A stretch of 64,000 nt of DNA from Melastoma dodecandrum. Lineage: Eukaryota; Streptophyta; Magnoliopsida; Myrtales; Melastomataceae. The notes beneath the pieces were generated by a model, which saw only the letters and a list, made by a program, of their open reading frames with translations, was not told the origin of the DNA and did not search any database. A program made the position numbers and the translations under genes. Within the stretch, counting starts at the first letter, position 1. Each line of letters starts with the position of its first letter. The stretch covers positions 496,001-560,000 of the forward strand of contig JARUPY010000248.1 in assembly GCA_029817715.1 (NCBI GenBank), read 5' to 3'. Positions 25,379-38,500 of this stretch are shown here, in pieces.

Positions 25379-26799
25379 CTACGGTCCAGCTAAGTCGGCC
25401 ACACGGTGGTCCGGGACGAACCCGAGCACGCCACCCAGCACGTCCATCAGCTGCTCGTGAGCCGTCAGCTGTGGGAAGTGCCCATCGGTGTCGATCATCT
25501 CCACTGTAGACTTCCCCGCGATTCGGTCATGCATGAGGTACGCGACGGAGTTGGGAACCACAATATCGTTGGAGACCTGGATTATGGTGCAGGGGGTCGT
25601 GACCCTGTGCAAGAACTCCCTCTGGTCACAGTAGAAAACAGTCTTCGCCATAGGGAGAGCCACGTCGTGGTTCATCCTGAGGAGGCAACTCAAGAAGACG
25701 TTGACCGAGGGTGGGTCATTAGAGCCGACCACGAGGTTGGCAAAGAACGAGGCCCATCCATCATAGTTCATCTCTAGGTTCAACATCATCTCCTCAATCT
25801 GCTCGCTCGCAAATCCCCCTTCATATCCATCCATGTTTTGGTACCTGCAAACAACAAAAACCAAGGAAGCGGTTCGATCAGGTACCATAATTCCAACTCC
25901 GAGGAAACAAAAAGCATCAATCATGCCTAATCATTCTATACGACATGGGAAGAGACAATTGCCGATGAAATGAAAAGCCGTGTCGCTTTCAGACAGACCA
26001 TTAGATCGGACAAGGAACAGCTTTTTTGCGGCATTAGTAGTTCCAGCTTGGTGTAGGAATCTTGGACTAGTTCAAATAACTTTCAGAGCCATACCAAATT
26101 TCGAAAGTTTAGGACAAAATCATGATCGAAATATTCAAGAACTGGCACCAAAGCGAGTCCTTTTCTCATGATAATAAATACTATATCCCTGCTTGCGTCG
26201 CGCGTTGTTGTCCCTTTTGCGAGTCCATATGTCTCGGTACCGAGAACCTGTCTCCTAATCTCGGAAATTGTAAGAACATCGATCAAGGAACCTTGTGGTT
26301 CTTTTTTTTTTTAATCGACTTTACCGCAACTAAAAGTAAGAAAAATTATCATCCCTAAAGACTGGCCGAGTTAATTGATATTCTGATAAGAGAGAGAGAG
26401 AGAGAAACTTGATTACCTGGGAGAAGCGCCGAGGAGGACGAGGCGCTTGAAGAGGTCGGGCCTTTTCACGGAGGCGATGCAGCCGATCATGCCGGACATG
26501 GAGTGGCCGATGAAAATGGTGGAGCTGAGGCCGTTCTCGTCGAGGAGCAGGTTGAGGTCGTCAGCGAAGGCGTCATAGGACGAATGCTTGTCAGGGTCGT
26601 AGAGGTTGGACTCCATGACAGAGCCGGAGAAGCACCAGTCAAAGAGGAAGACGCGGAAGTGTTTGGAGAGGGCAGGGGCGGTCTTCTGCCAAACGGACTG
26701 ATCGGCACCGTACCCGTGGGAGAGGACTATGGTGTTCTCCCCGTCTCCCATGATCCTCACGTTCATGGATGCTGAGAGGTCCTTCTCGCGCATCACCAT
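25379..26799 (-). CDS. DLK2-like alpha/beta hydrolase (KAI2/D14 family)
   Basis: Member of the small RsbQ-like hydrolase family that includes the strigolactone receptor D14 and the karrikin receptor KAI2. Residue choices such as FDWCFSG and GHSMSGMIGCIASVKRPDLF place it nearer to DWARF14-LIKE2 (DLK2). Two exons, 26799-26417 and 25844-25379, give 282 residues. The intron falls right after ASPR, the position conserved in the family. The catalytic triad is complete: Ser100 in GHSMSG, Asp221 in SNDIVVP and His250 in DGHFPQL. The C-terminus runs about 14 residues past the usual end. I chose the ATG at 26799 because upstream in-frame text is low-complexity. A TATAAA box is about 104 bp upstream of that ATG. 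The ligand is not predictable. Confidence 0.9.
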
Positions 26800-26902
26800 G
26801 GCTGGGAGGGTGTCTTGAAAAGGGAGGTTGAGAAAGGTTAGAATGTAGGGGAGAAGGTTGAACTCAGGGGAGTCGTATGTGAAGAGAAAAGGGTTGGCCC
26901 AA

Positions 26903-26908
26903 TTTATA
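26903..26908 (-). promoter_or_regulatory. TATA box of the DLK2-like gene
   Basis: TATAAA in the context GCTATAAATTGGG on the minus strand, about 105 bp before the ATG, a usual distance for a plant gene with a short leader. Confidence 0.5.
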
Positions 26909-26999
26909 GCGAGAAAAGTGGAATTAAACCCCGAAAAAGTTGCCCATTTTTTAAAAAAATAAAAAAATATTTGATTAAACAACACCTCCTCCAACTAAC

Positions 27000-29840
27000 C
27001 CACATATGTGAGAATTTTCTCATCTTATTTACAAAAAAGAAAAGAAAAGAAAAGAAAGAAATCCTGCATCATCCATCTTTCTTTTTTTTTACTTATAAAC
27101 AAATCAAAGCAAGAAATGGATTGTTGTGCACACCTTTTTAACGACCCCAAAATCGTTAATCTTATTTAAATAAATCCCCCTCAATTATTGCCTCTCTCTC
27201 TCTCTCACACACACACACACAAACAAGGCCTTTCCTTTCTAACTAAAAGGGCATGAAATGCCGCACAGAAGAGAACAGATAACGTAATCCTCCTCATAAG
27301 ATATGGTGATTGCTTACTTTAATCCCAACCCCTCATCTTCTTTATATTAACTTAATGAACTAAGTGCTTGGTAAGCCATGTTTCGGTCTATCCTCCCGAA
27401 ATCAAGTTTACCCGAGATCCGAATCTTAGAGGGGATATGAATCAAAGTTTGAGATTTAGAGAATGATTGAGTGATTATTTTAAACAAAGGGAGGGTATGC
27501 GCTGCGCACACATGGTTTGAAGAGGAAGAGAGAATGTGAGCCAATCACGCTGTCACCCCAAGCTTATCATATTATTTCTTTTTTCCATGAACGGATAGGC
27601 AAAAAAATTCAACTGCCCCCGAGCTCAGTTTCTCATTTCGTATTAATTTCTGCTAAGAACGCCATTGACTTTCGCATCTCATGTGGAGAAACCCCGTGAT
27701 GTTGGCGAGCTGGTGGTTATTGAATGCCCCCGGGAGGGCAACGCAGATCATCATTCCCCGACTCTCTATGTGTGAGCTAACTCGAAGCATACGGTCCTCT
27801 TCGTCTAGAGGTCCTCTCGCGATTCACAAGAGGCTAAAAATCTCAAAGGGGTCGGATGGTACAGAGATATTTCAATCCATGTCAGTTTCTAGATCCAGAG
27901 TCTCCAATTCGTTCATTCATCTCAAAAGGAAAGAATTACCTCCCCATATAGTGACAGGATAAATAATGGAAGAAAGAGGAGAAATAAACTTGTTTTAGTT
28001 GTGTGTGTCTACACAGCATTTATTATTTATAAGGTGGGTGGTGGTGGTGGTGGGGGCAAGGAGGAATCGGTCCATTAGATCTTCTTACATTAATTGGTCA
28101 CGCCAAAAAGGTTGCTTTTGTCGTGATGCTACGTGTTGTCCCCATCTACCCCACATTTACTATGACTTTTTAATGAAATTTAATTTTTGTTGTGATAGGG
28201 CTAAGGGGGAGGGAGGGGAAGATAACTCCAAGATCCACCTTTTTCTTTTGTTCTTTGCCCCACCTCCCCATAATTAAATCAAGAGTGGGGTTGGCTCTCG
28301 TTTTCACGAATAATATAACTTTTTTACATAAAGATAATAATTAAAAAGAAGGAAGAAGTAGTTAGGGATTACGCCGAAAGCAGTGAAAGCAATGCAATGG
28401 AATGCCTTTTCGGAGAGGAATATCTTTCCTTTAAGACAACACCCGGCTTCGGTTGGAGGAAGTTTTGAATATTCATATGCTCTTACATCATGGTAAGGGG
28501 AAAAACCAAAGTAACTGATGGCGACAACTTCGTTATGATGACGATGATGTATGTAATTGGGAAAACACCCTTTTTATCTAATTCAGTGGCCAACTCACCG
28601 TATTAAACCATGCAAATATTATGTTATGGCGGGTGGTGATGGCCTTACCAACCAACATCCCATCATAACATTTTCATTTTTTATCTTCTGGGTTTTAACA
28701 TTTCAGCCAAACAACAGGCCAATTCCCATCTGGGGCAGGCCATGAGATCGACCCCCCCCCCCCCCAAGATATACAATTTTGACAACAAAGAAAGACAAAA
28801 AATCATGGGAAAACTTTGATATGGGATGAATTGTCATAAAAACTAGTGTACAAGAAGAAAGACTCATCCACAAGGGGCAGAACGAAAGGTTTTAGATATT
28901 TAGTGGTGTTGTTGTTGTTGTTGATGGTGGTGGTCAGGACAACAAGTGGACCGATTTGATTCTAACTATCCCTTTTCTTTTGATTCGATGTCCGGAGATA
29001 TCTCCTCTTTTAACACCCAAAAAGTGGTCTTTTGTTTCTAACTCCCGGTTGCCTTTCTAGAAACCCCCCCAAGATCCCAGAGGAGTGCTACTTCAAAAAT
29101 CTCGAGGTAGTCGAGATATAATTTTTCTTTTCCTTGAGGTAGATATACGTGTGATTTATATACGTTGTATGGTGTTGTAGTTAAAGGGTGGATTAGGTCT
29201 CATTGGGGACCACGTTACACAGCAATAAAATTAAAGATGGACATCATCGTGGGACGACACTTGACCAGGGTCCAGAAAAAAAAAAAAAAGCTGTAATTTG
29301 GAGGCTAGCAGGGTGTCCTAGATCGAATTGGGGCTAGCACATTGGTGGGTGCTTCTTGTAAGTGATCGCGGCCGACGCGTAGCTGTTCGCAACTTGGAGC
29401 ATAAGGTGTGGACGATACGACGAGACGCGATTCGATCCGACCAGGCATTGATTTTTGCCTTTCCGTGAATGCAAGCTACGACCGGCTGTCGAGAAGAAGC
29501 ACGTCGACATCGTCCCGACCGACTCCTTATTTTGTTTAGTATTCCTTGGGTTGCACGTCGTTTAACGGATTCTTCCATAAGGAACGAGCTGGGGACCCAA
29601 CCGTTTTGACAGGCAAGCTTCGTGTTCTACCTCCTAATTCAAATTCGGTGTCGTGGGGCCCTGCCAAATTTTACTACTGATCCGAACGCCTTGAAAGGAA
29701 GTGATTATGGGACTGATTGTCCCAGGATTAGACAGAGGAAGATGACTGAATTACATGAGTTGAAAATCTCGATGATATGACTGTTCTTGCACATCAATCC
29801 CAGGTGAAGCTGAAACCTCTGTTAATGGTGGCGGGCAAGA
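27000..29840. other. Intergenic stretch with no supported gene
   Basis: Upstream DNA of the DLK2-like gene. It contains CT/CA dinucleotide repeats at about 27191-27222, a C14 tract at 28752-28765 and a short GTT repeat near 28908. An 86-codon minus-strand frame at 29318-29578 is Arg-rich and matches nothing I know. No RNA gene was seen. Confidence 0.45.
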
Positions 29841-30213
29841 CAATCAATCCGTCCTAATGCCACATGAACGAGTCTGACTACGATGGATACGCTTAGCTTG
29901 CGATGTCTTCCGTCTCCCATACGATGCAGATGCCGATGCCGTTGCCAATTCCCCCAAGGTTTTCCCACCTCTGCAAGAATGGGTCAGAGTTATGTCCCAC
30001 AAAAGGTCGCCTACAAAACTTTTAGGCTGCAAAAATCTGTCCAGAAATACGAACGAAGAATCGCTTCTGTCCGAGATTACCAAGGCAACGGAAAGAAGAA
30101 TGCACGTACAAAAGAAAACTCGGTCAAAAACTGATCGGATGCCCTGTTATGGTTTGCGTATATTGGGGGAAGACGGAGCATCCGAGTGTGAGCCCCTTTG
30201 CTCGGTTTCAGTG

Positions 30214-31140
30214 CTACGGCATACTGAAGAAATCGTTCCTCTGTCTTTTGCTGGATACAGCATCAGAAAAAGTGTCAATCAACTGTCCTGATAAACTGTT
30301 CGGGTCGTCGATCATGGTCTGCACAAAAGTGTTGACCACCCTGCGTTCCTGCTCCGTCGACCTCAGACTAAACCAGGTTAAGAACTCAAGCATAAATTCC
30401 TGATTGATGTGGCCCTTGCACACTAGAAACGGAATAATCTTGACACAGTACTCAAAGTTCTCATCCAAGCAGCCAGAACTGTTCGACAGATTGCCGGGCG
30501 ACCCATTTATCAGCATACTGTCAGAGTCGTGCACCTCGTCCTTGCGCTTGCCGTTCCTTTACTGATCACATCTATTTGAGGATCGATACGATTGGATCCG
30601 GCCGCTTTTTGCTTCTCCGTGTCATGGGAAGCCGCATTGTCATCGGCTTCAACAGCCTGTGCAAGTAAGCAGCCATTGTCGTCGTCCCTGGAATACTCAA
30701 ACGGAGGAACTACCTCTTCGTTTAGGTCAGGCACGGTAGCAACATTAAGGTCAAGCTCATGGGGAACTGATCTCAAGTCATCTATCCTGACACTTCCATC
30801 GTGTTCAGGCCTTACTCCACAGCACTTGGGAGTTTCGACGCAGCAGAATCCTTCCAAACAGCCATGCTCTTGAGAAGAAGCCAAGTGCAGAACAATTCTA
30901 AGATCACGCACTTTGAATCCAGGACAAACAGAAGCCCAGACACCTGACTTGGCTCACTATTGACAGAGCATAAATCATTTCCCTTCACCGAGGCTCTCGA
31001 TTTTTCCCCCAGTCTGCATTTCGAACCTTGCCAACCTCTGGACTCCTTGTGAAGCACTTAACCTCAGAATGGGCAAAATCACCTGCTTTGGTGTAAGATG
31101 ACATGAAAAACAATTCGGTACAAGGTTGCAGGTTGGATGT
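30214..31140 (-). pseudogene. Truncated VIN3-like (VIL/VRN5) gene
   Basis: Encodes only the C-terminal half of a VERNALIZATION5/VIN3-like protein, a PHD-finger partner of Polycomb complex PRC2. The VEL/VID interaction domain is clear: GCLDENFEYCVKIIPFL, LTWFSLRSTEQERRVVNTF, then LIDTFSDAVSSKRQRN. Just upstream are the family's acidic linker PDLNEE--PPFEYSRDDDNGC and QAVEADDNAASH. These pieces lie in different frames. One break is near 30545 between the linker and the KRKDE-HDSDSMLINGSP block; others lie near 30900 and 30990. The natural C-terminal KLWH has become M-P-stop-H, with the tryptophan codon now TAG two codons before the old stop. The PHD finger and most of the FN3 domain are absent. 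No introns remain between the recognised parts, so a degenerate retrocopy or terminal-exon fragment is possible. Confidence 0.75.
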
Positions 31141-33081
31141 CTTTTCTCCTCTGATCACAGGGAAAGACGCGAGCAGAGTGATCTTGGCTTTGGCACTCTT
31201 TCTTTTCTTTCCAAATTAATAATAGTAAATAGTAGTAGTAGTAGTAAAAATAATACATATTAATTAGTCTATTGCAGATAATTCACTTTGATGAAAGAAT
31301 AGGCGGTCAAGTGCCGGATTGTGTCATTGGTCGACGTGTTAAACGAATCGATGGGTTGGTTGTAACTCGTAGGATAACGGAAAGAATAGTAAGGCCCTTG
31401 TACTTAAAAAAGAAATTAAGTTGCTCATGTATTCTATTTACATGAATTAGAGGAATCGAAGAAGCTCGTGTAGTTGGCTTACAATGTCTAGTTGTTAAAT
31501 TTTGGATGTAAAACAAAAGTTACATGACATATATTTGAAATATCAAAAATAACAATTACACCATTTTTAAAATTATTTATTTGTTCAATTACACCAATTA
31601 CGCAGCCCCTGAGTGATTGGGGGCAAAGTACGTTTTACTAGACTCATTTAAACAAATCCCCGGTTGCCCCAACTCAACGAAACTAGTTCAGGAATCCGGA
31701 GGCAAAGTGCATCTCATATGCAACACTACTGTTCTTGCACTTTGGGGCATAATTGCAATGCAATTATCATAATTTTCGAGATTTGATTATGATATATTAT
31801 GTAGATAGATAGATAGATAAAAAAAAAATGCTCTAATTTTTATTGCCCACATGCGAGCCAATCATGATAAGGCCTTTTGGTTTGTTGTTGGTGGTGCTTC
31901 ACTGGTTTGTGACCATCATGATTCTGGATGTCGGATTTAAAGACATCCCAGAGTGATCAAAGCTTTTGTTTGGATCAATACGGATATAACTGCTAAGATG
32001 GTCGCGACATGAATTACGGACTCCGAGTCCTATGTGGAGGTGTCCGCGGACAGGCGCTATTACATCATATGCACACATCGGAAACACCACTTAATTTCAG
32101 TAGGACGGACTTAAATTCCCTTCCATCTTTATGCCGACGCCTCGTATATCCTCCTCTGGTACCTGTTACAACACAGAGATGCATACCGTGAGCCTTCTTT
32201 TCAGGAAACCAAAGATGAGAAAAGCTAATTAAAGGCAAACATCATTTGCAATGCGGAGGAACAACAAGTCTGCTAAGAAATTGTAGCAACCTAATAATCA
32301 TTACAAGTTACTGCAGTCGATGCATAATCAGTTTAATGTTAAACTATGGAAAACTCTCCGTACAAGAAGATAGTAGATTGGTCGATTGTGTTGATCTAAT
32401 ATGAAGGTACCAAACAGAGTTCGTTCGCAAAGAATGTCGGTGCGGCAAACTGCAAGGAAGAAGGAGAAAGAGACAGCTCGTAACAGATTTCCACCCACTG
32501 AAACCCCAGAGAACCAACAAGGCATTGCATCCAGACTACAACCCAGCATTGATCCACAGCAGATAAAGTAAACACACAAGAAATTGGAAGTGTAATTAGC
32601 TGCTATTGAGAGGAATGCGAGCAACTTGTAAGTCATTGCTACCCTTCGAAGCCCGTGAAGACCACTGAATCTTCACATTCAAACTGTCAGAAGCAACTAG
32701 CGCCAGAGCAATGCCTACGTAACCAGCGCAGTGAAGAGGAAAAATACAACTCCTAACAACATTCCACCCTCTGTATGCACCACCACCACAGCCAAGAAAG
32801 TATCACACATTTACTACAACCCAGATTTCAGGTATGACAACTGATGACCACTAACAGACGGGAGTAGAGACATCTTCATGACATTAGATCAACTGTAGTT
32901 CATTCAAGCTACTGAAATCGATCTATTGCACCATACGAACCAGAACACTTGCGCACGAGATCGCTATACACTATCAGCAGGATTCTTAATGTATCATCAT
33001 CCCGACTAAATTGATTACTTTTCTAACATCCCACAGTTAAAGCGAAAATCAGAACGAGAATGAGAAAGAACTTAACCGAGG
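31141..33081. other. Intergenic stretch and DUF538 3' flank
   Basis: AT-rich DNA with a GATA/TAGA microsatellite at about 31803-31818. A 102-codon minus frame at 32328-32636 has hydrophobic patches but no recognisable family or start context. No gene is supported. The part next to 33082 is probably DUF538 3' UTR. Confidence 0.45.
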
Positions 33082-33543
33082 TCAGATCTCAGCAGCAGCC
33101 GGCTTCCTCCCCTCACAATAGGGGGCCTCCACGAAGCTCTTCTTCGGGTACTTGGCCGTAACCATCCCGACTTCGAACACCAAGTCGTCGTCACTGGCCC
33201 TGATCCCGGTAATCGCCCAGTTCCTGAACAAAGCCCTAACCTTAATCCCATCAAGGTCGGCGATCTTCCCGTCGACGATCTTGCCGGTGATGACCTTGGA
33301 GTAAGTGGCGAGGTAATTATCTGGAGGGAGGGTTATCTTGCAGGTGGAGCCGAGGTCGACGGAGAAGACGTCGGTGGTGGAGTTAATGGTGTAGGATCGG
33401 ACCGAGGAAGGGAGAAGCCCCGCCGGGAACCCGTAAGAGGACAGCGCGTGGTGGGCCTTGGTGAGCGTAGCAGCACCGACACTAGCAGCGATCAGGAGGA
33501 AGAGAACCGCCAAGGCGGCAGCGGCAGCGGCGTGCGGCTTCAT
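33082..33543 (-). CDS. DUF538 family secreted protein
   Basis: Single-exon gene of 153 residues. A cleavable signal peptide is evident (MKPHAAAAAALAVLFLLIAA, cleavage near SVGA). The mature part has the DUF538 pattern: HALSSYGFPAGLLPSSV, then SYTINSTTDVFSVDLGSTC, a TYSKVITGKIVDGKIADLDGI strand-turn core and a conserved end (FEVGMVTAKYPKKSF, then APYC). DUF538 proteins are small beta-barrel-like proteins of plants. Roles in lipid or pectin binding and in stress have been proposed, but the function is unsettled. The fold has two cysteines here, which may pair. No frame problem is seen. Confidence 0.92.
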   Translation of the reverse strand: MKPHAAAAAALAVLFLLIAASVGAATLTKAHHALSSYGFPAGLLPSSVRSYTINSTTDVFSVDLGSTCKITLPPDNYLATYSKVITGKIVDGKIADLDGIKVRALFRNWAITGIRASDDDLVFEVGMVTAKYPKKSFVEAPYCEGRKPAAAEI

Positions 33544-33599
33544 CTCGGCGATTTCAAAGTATTTCTTTCCTTGTTGGGTGAATACGAAGACTTTGTAGT

Positions 33600-34690
33600 A
33601 AGTCGTTTTGTTGGGGGACGTGGGGGTTTGATCAAGTCAATAACGGGGGAATGGGAATGTTTTGGGCTCTGCTCGGATACTTCTAAAATACGATGTAATT
33701 AAAATCCCCAGTAAGAAACCACCCAGATGCAACCACGAGTCGCGTAATGTTAGTACAGCAGCTGCATTTATCTTTTGCATCAGATCCGGTCGGAATAAGA
33801 CCCCGAATATTCGGATCTCCCCAACGGCGAAGATAACCTCGACGTCGAAGCCTACCAACGGCCGAGATTCTTCTCATCAGGCCCGTTCCTAATGGGCCTT
33901 TATACTGGGCCTCCGCGACAAACGCCTGTCCTATGTTTGGTAGATGGAATTAGGAGGAATTGGAACGATAGATTTTTGGTCTGTTTATAACTTGGAATTG
34001 GAAAATTAAATCATAGTAGAAAATCCATTTCCATCTATTTGTCTTTTTAATAAATTGTGTTACTTAAAAACTTCTCATAAATTAGAAATCTAATTCTAAC
34101 AAAAACAAACGGGAGAATTAAAATTCTATTTCTGTTCTAACAATTTCGAATTCTAATATACTTATAATTCCATTTCAACGGCCACTTACTTATACATAAG
34201 TAAACAAATAATAAAATGTCCGATTTATAAAATGGTTGAATGATAACTGGTGTTGGTGGGTCTCGTCCGATGTAATGAAACTAAATCAAATGGGATTTTT
34301 TTTTTTGGGGTTGGGGGGGGGGGGGATGATTTTGTATTGCCGATGACTCCACAAAGCACTATTCTCTACATTTGATGATTAAAAACTAGGGCAACATGAG
34401 CTGTCAGTCTGCTTGCTGTTTGTTTGGGTTTGTATGGTTGCAAAAACTCCTAATCGTAAATGAATATACAGATGCAATTAACAACACCCACAGAATAATT
34501 TGTTTTAGAAAAGAGTGACAGTTTAATTAATAATAGCTCTGATAATGATAAATAATTTTCTTTAAATTATAATGTGTCGGTCTCAGTTTTTGTTGGATTC
34601 CAGGTCGGTCTACGGATTCGATCTTTCCCTCCGGCGGCTGTGCCTGGGATTTCCTTTCCCTTTGTCATCATCCATAATTAAACCTTCAAT
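33600..34690. other. Divergent intergenic region between DUF538 and AGD14-like genes
   Basis: Contains two TGGGCC motifs (near 33892 and 33907) about 350 bp upstream of the DUF538 ATG, and G/C homopolymers at 34313-34325 (G13) and 34695-34709 (C15). No coding sequence is supported. The AGD14 leader probably starts around 34.7-34.9 kb. Confidence 0.45.
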
Positions 34691-35548
34691 TTGACCCCCC
34701 CCCCCCCCCAAGAAAGAGAGAAGGTGTTGCTGCAAAAAGTGTAATACCAACTGTTCCTCCCTTCCCTTCCCGTTACTTTTTTTGAGGTTCCCTTCTGCTT
34801 GGTAAAGTTGAGATTTTGTTGGTCCTTTTCTTTCTGGGTGTTTCTAAAAGGGCTAAAGTTTGGATCTTTTTCCATTTCTTCTTTGTGGGGGGTTTTTGTT
34901 GGGCAAGTCTCGATTTGTCAGATCCGTTCCGCCGCCTTGTTTGGTTTGGGGTTGAATTGTCGCTGACCATTCGGGGGGCTGTTCGATTTCGGTGTTTTCT
35001 TACAAGGGGTTCTGATTTGAGGCGAGGGAGCGCAAGATCTTGAATTTCGTTCTCTGGGGGAGTTTGGCTGGTTTCTGATCGCTGTGGTGACCCAAGGCGT
35101 AAGGATCGGTCTTTCTTCTGGTGTGGTTGCTGTGTTTGACTTGGTATTTTGGGTTCTTGAGTTTTGGTCAAAGTAGTGCTGCTTCGGATCCATTTGTTTC
35201 TTACTTGCGCATCAGAAGCACAGTTTGCTGATAAAACGATCGTTTGCTGTTGGGTTTATCTTCGAGATGGGGCTTCGGGGGAATCACTGTCTGTGCATAC
35301 TGCCATAGTGCTTCCGATGCTTTCTTGTTAGATTGAACTAGGATGTTTCTTGATGTTGATCCTTTTCTATTTTCATAATCTTGTTTGAGCATTAATTGAT
35401 TCTGTCGCAGAGTTTATGGGAAAGGGTTTTGCAGAGAATAAATTTGAAGTGTAGATGGACTTAAAAGGAAATATGGTTGATTGTGTTATCTTTTTGTTGA
35501 TTTGGCTGATTGTTACCTCAAAGGGTTGATGCAGTAACGGGTAGGGGA

Positions 35549-38500
35549 ATGGCGAATCGTTTAAAGGAAGACGAGAAAAACGAACGAATCATAAGAGGCC
35601 TCCTTAAGCTGCCTGAGAACCGCAGATGTATTAATTGCAATAGTCTGGTATGAGTTATTCTCTATATATGTCATTTGGCAACTTGTGGACATTGCAAATG
35701 CTGGATATTTTAGTTGTCTTCTTGTGATCTCTGGTCACCATTCCGAGTTCATTTTAACATTGAATGATATATTGATCCATAGTGCTTTACTTAGTCCAAG
35801 TTTCTTGCCTGTAAATGGATAGTCGAGGATGAATGAAATGAGATCCCGGAATTGTGACCAGCAGAAAACCTGAATTTCCCAGAATTGAATGAAATGAGAT
35901 CCCATCAGGCCGCCTGATAGTTCCCACACTAAGACATTAATCTCTTCCGATAGAGCCCTATGGATATGTTGTTTTCTCTAATTCTGTTTGAAGAGTGCAT
36001 TACTAGCGTGTTGAGAGAACCTTTTCTGAAATTCAATGGCATGTGAACTAGTTATTGATTGAGAGTTTGGGAACGCCAGCCTTTCTTCAGGAGCTTAAGA
36101 AAATCTTAGTGCAAACTGCGGGTTTCTTTTGGAAATCGAATGTTCTCATCCAATCTCTATCTTTCAAACAGGGCCCACAATATGTTTGCACCAACTTCTG
36201 GACGTTTGTGTGTACAACATGCAGCGGAATACAGTAAGTCCCTTCCTGACAAGTATTCCAAACAACTTGTTTAAATTGCTTTCTAATTCAAGCTGTCCCG
36301 GCAATTAATTGCAGTCGTGAGTTCAGTCATCGTGTTAAATCCATATCCATGGCTAAATTTACCTCACAGGAAGTCAGTGCCCTTCAAGGAGGTGGAAACC
36401 AGGTGAGTTGCTTTTGCTACGTTTCCATTTATTTTTCTCTATCCTAGGCATGTCTGTCTGACACATTGTTTTATTCCAGCGTGCAAAGGATATATATTTA
36501 AAGGATTGGGATTCACAACGTAATTCGCTGCCAGATGGAAGGTAATGAATGATTGGAACATTTCTGTTTTTTTTTTTCTACATATATACTCTGTGTTCAC
36601 ACGAAGAAAAGATGTATTTTTGGGAGCACAATGTTCATGCTGATGGTCTTACTGGGAATTTGCAGCAATATTGACAAGCTTCGAGATTTCATCAAACATG
36701 TCTATGTGGATGGAAGATTTGGTGGCGAGAAGGCTTCAGATAGACCTCCTAGAGGAAAAATGGTAAGTATATGCTACCTTTCTCTTCCTTTCTGTTGGGA
36801 TTTCCCTTTATCACTCTGACTGCTGTGAATGCTTTCAGGGCGACAAGGAAGATTCATATCAAGGCTCTCGAAGCCCACCTTATGAGCAAAACAATGAAAG
36901 ACGTTACAGCGACAGGTCTAGCTCTGGTGGACGGAGTCCTGGGTATGACCAAGAGAGCCGGCAATTCGGTGATTATGGAAAAAGTCCTGCACGTCCGGAA
37001 GTTGTCAATGACTGGCGGAGAGAAGATAGGTTTAGTAATGCAAGAAAAGTTGATGAGAGCAGAATCTCTGATGTGGAATCAAGGGTAGGAGGATCACCCG
37101 ACCGACCAAAAGATGTAGATGCATCTAGTCCACCTGTGGTTCGTCCAGTAAGGGAAATACTGGGGGAGAATGTAGTCCCTCTCCGGGTAATTGAACCACC
37201 AAAACCCAGTGGTGGGACAATAGGGCACAATGGTTTAGCACAAGCTCAGGTGATGACCCTGCAATGCTAATGCATATACATATGTCGAGCTGTTTAGTCT
37301 AAAGTTGAGTGTAATCTGTTTACTTCATTTTCTGTCATATGCTAATATATTTTCGGATTCTGACCCTGATAGTTGTCTGGTAACCTAGTGAAAGAACTAG
37401 TGAGACCTTGGGCGCTGCTTCTTTTTGTGTTTTTCACTGCTATTACTTGTTTCTTGAATTTCAGAGTATGTTAACGTTGATCGATCTTCTTTCTCCATTT
37501 CCTAAAGAGGATTTATTGAAATTGATTGTAGAGAACTGCATCTTCCAGTGGCCTCGGTTCTTCCAGTAGAGTGGAAGTCAAAGTAGAGAATTCCCCTGCA
37601 AGTTTAATTGACTTTGATGCTGATCCAGAACCCCCTGCAGCTCCTGCTCCTCCAGCATCTGTGCCAGTTCCAAGTCCTGCTACTTCCCAAACAGTTACTT
37701 CCACAGATAATAATTGGGCATCCTTTGATGCGGGACCGTCAGTGGCGACATCTCAACCTCTGCCGCCAATTGTTAACAGCCTTGATTCTGTCTTATCACA
37801 GTTGACAGGGCCTTCTGGAGGCAACTCTGGAGTGGCACCCACTGTTGGTGGTTCTACAATACCACATGCCCCAAGTACGCCAGGTTTTCCACCGAATACG
37901 AGTTTTGTAGGTCTTCATGCAAATGGTGTAACAATGTTGCAACCACAGCAACCTAATCTTTTTCCAGCAGCGGTGCCCGCTGCACAACAGCCTACCCTTC
38001 CCTTTGGCGGAGCTTCTGCTAACCAGGTTTTTTGTGTTGGCCTTCTACTTGGTACATCTGATATGTGTTATTTGACTTCGCTTCTTGGTATTGATTGGTT
38101 TGCTTCCTAAATTCTTCTTAGTCCTGGAATGCTCCAGTAGCCTCTAATGATCCAGCATCGCAGAATAGAGCTCCTACCCAATTTTTTAATTCAGCCCCAA
38201 ATCCTACTGTGGGCATCAATCCTTCTGTGCCTGCACAAATCCCTCCTACTGAAGTTAAAAGTAGTTCTAGGAAAGAGTTACCAGCGGTAATGTTGATTTT
38301 AAGTTCAGTTTTTCTTTCTTTTTGTTTTCTTTTTCTCCAATCTTGATTGCAAAGCTGATGACTTATTGATCGGTTGTTATCAGGATCTTTTCACTGCTTC
38401 TTACCAATCCTTTGCTGGTCCAATGATGGGATGGCAGGCTGGTTTACCTTATGGCATGGGATACATGCAATACCGCCCCGTAATGGTATCCTTTTCGTGG

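Noticed and set aside
29318..29578. Arg-rich 86-codon minus-strand frame
   Set aside because: No family recognised; the surroundings look like non-coding intergenic DNA.
32328..32636. 102-codon minus frame with hydrophobic segments near the DUF538 gene
   Set aside because: Hydrophobic runs are short and irregular and no family match comes to mind; likely untranslated sequence.
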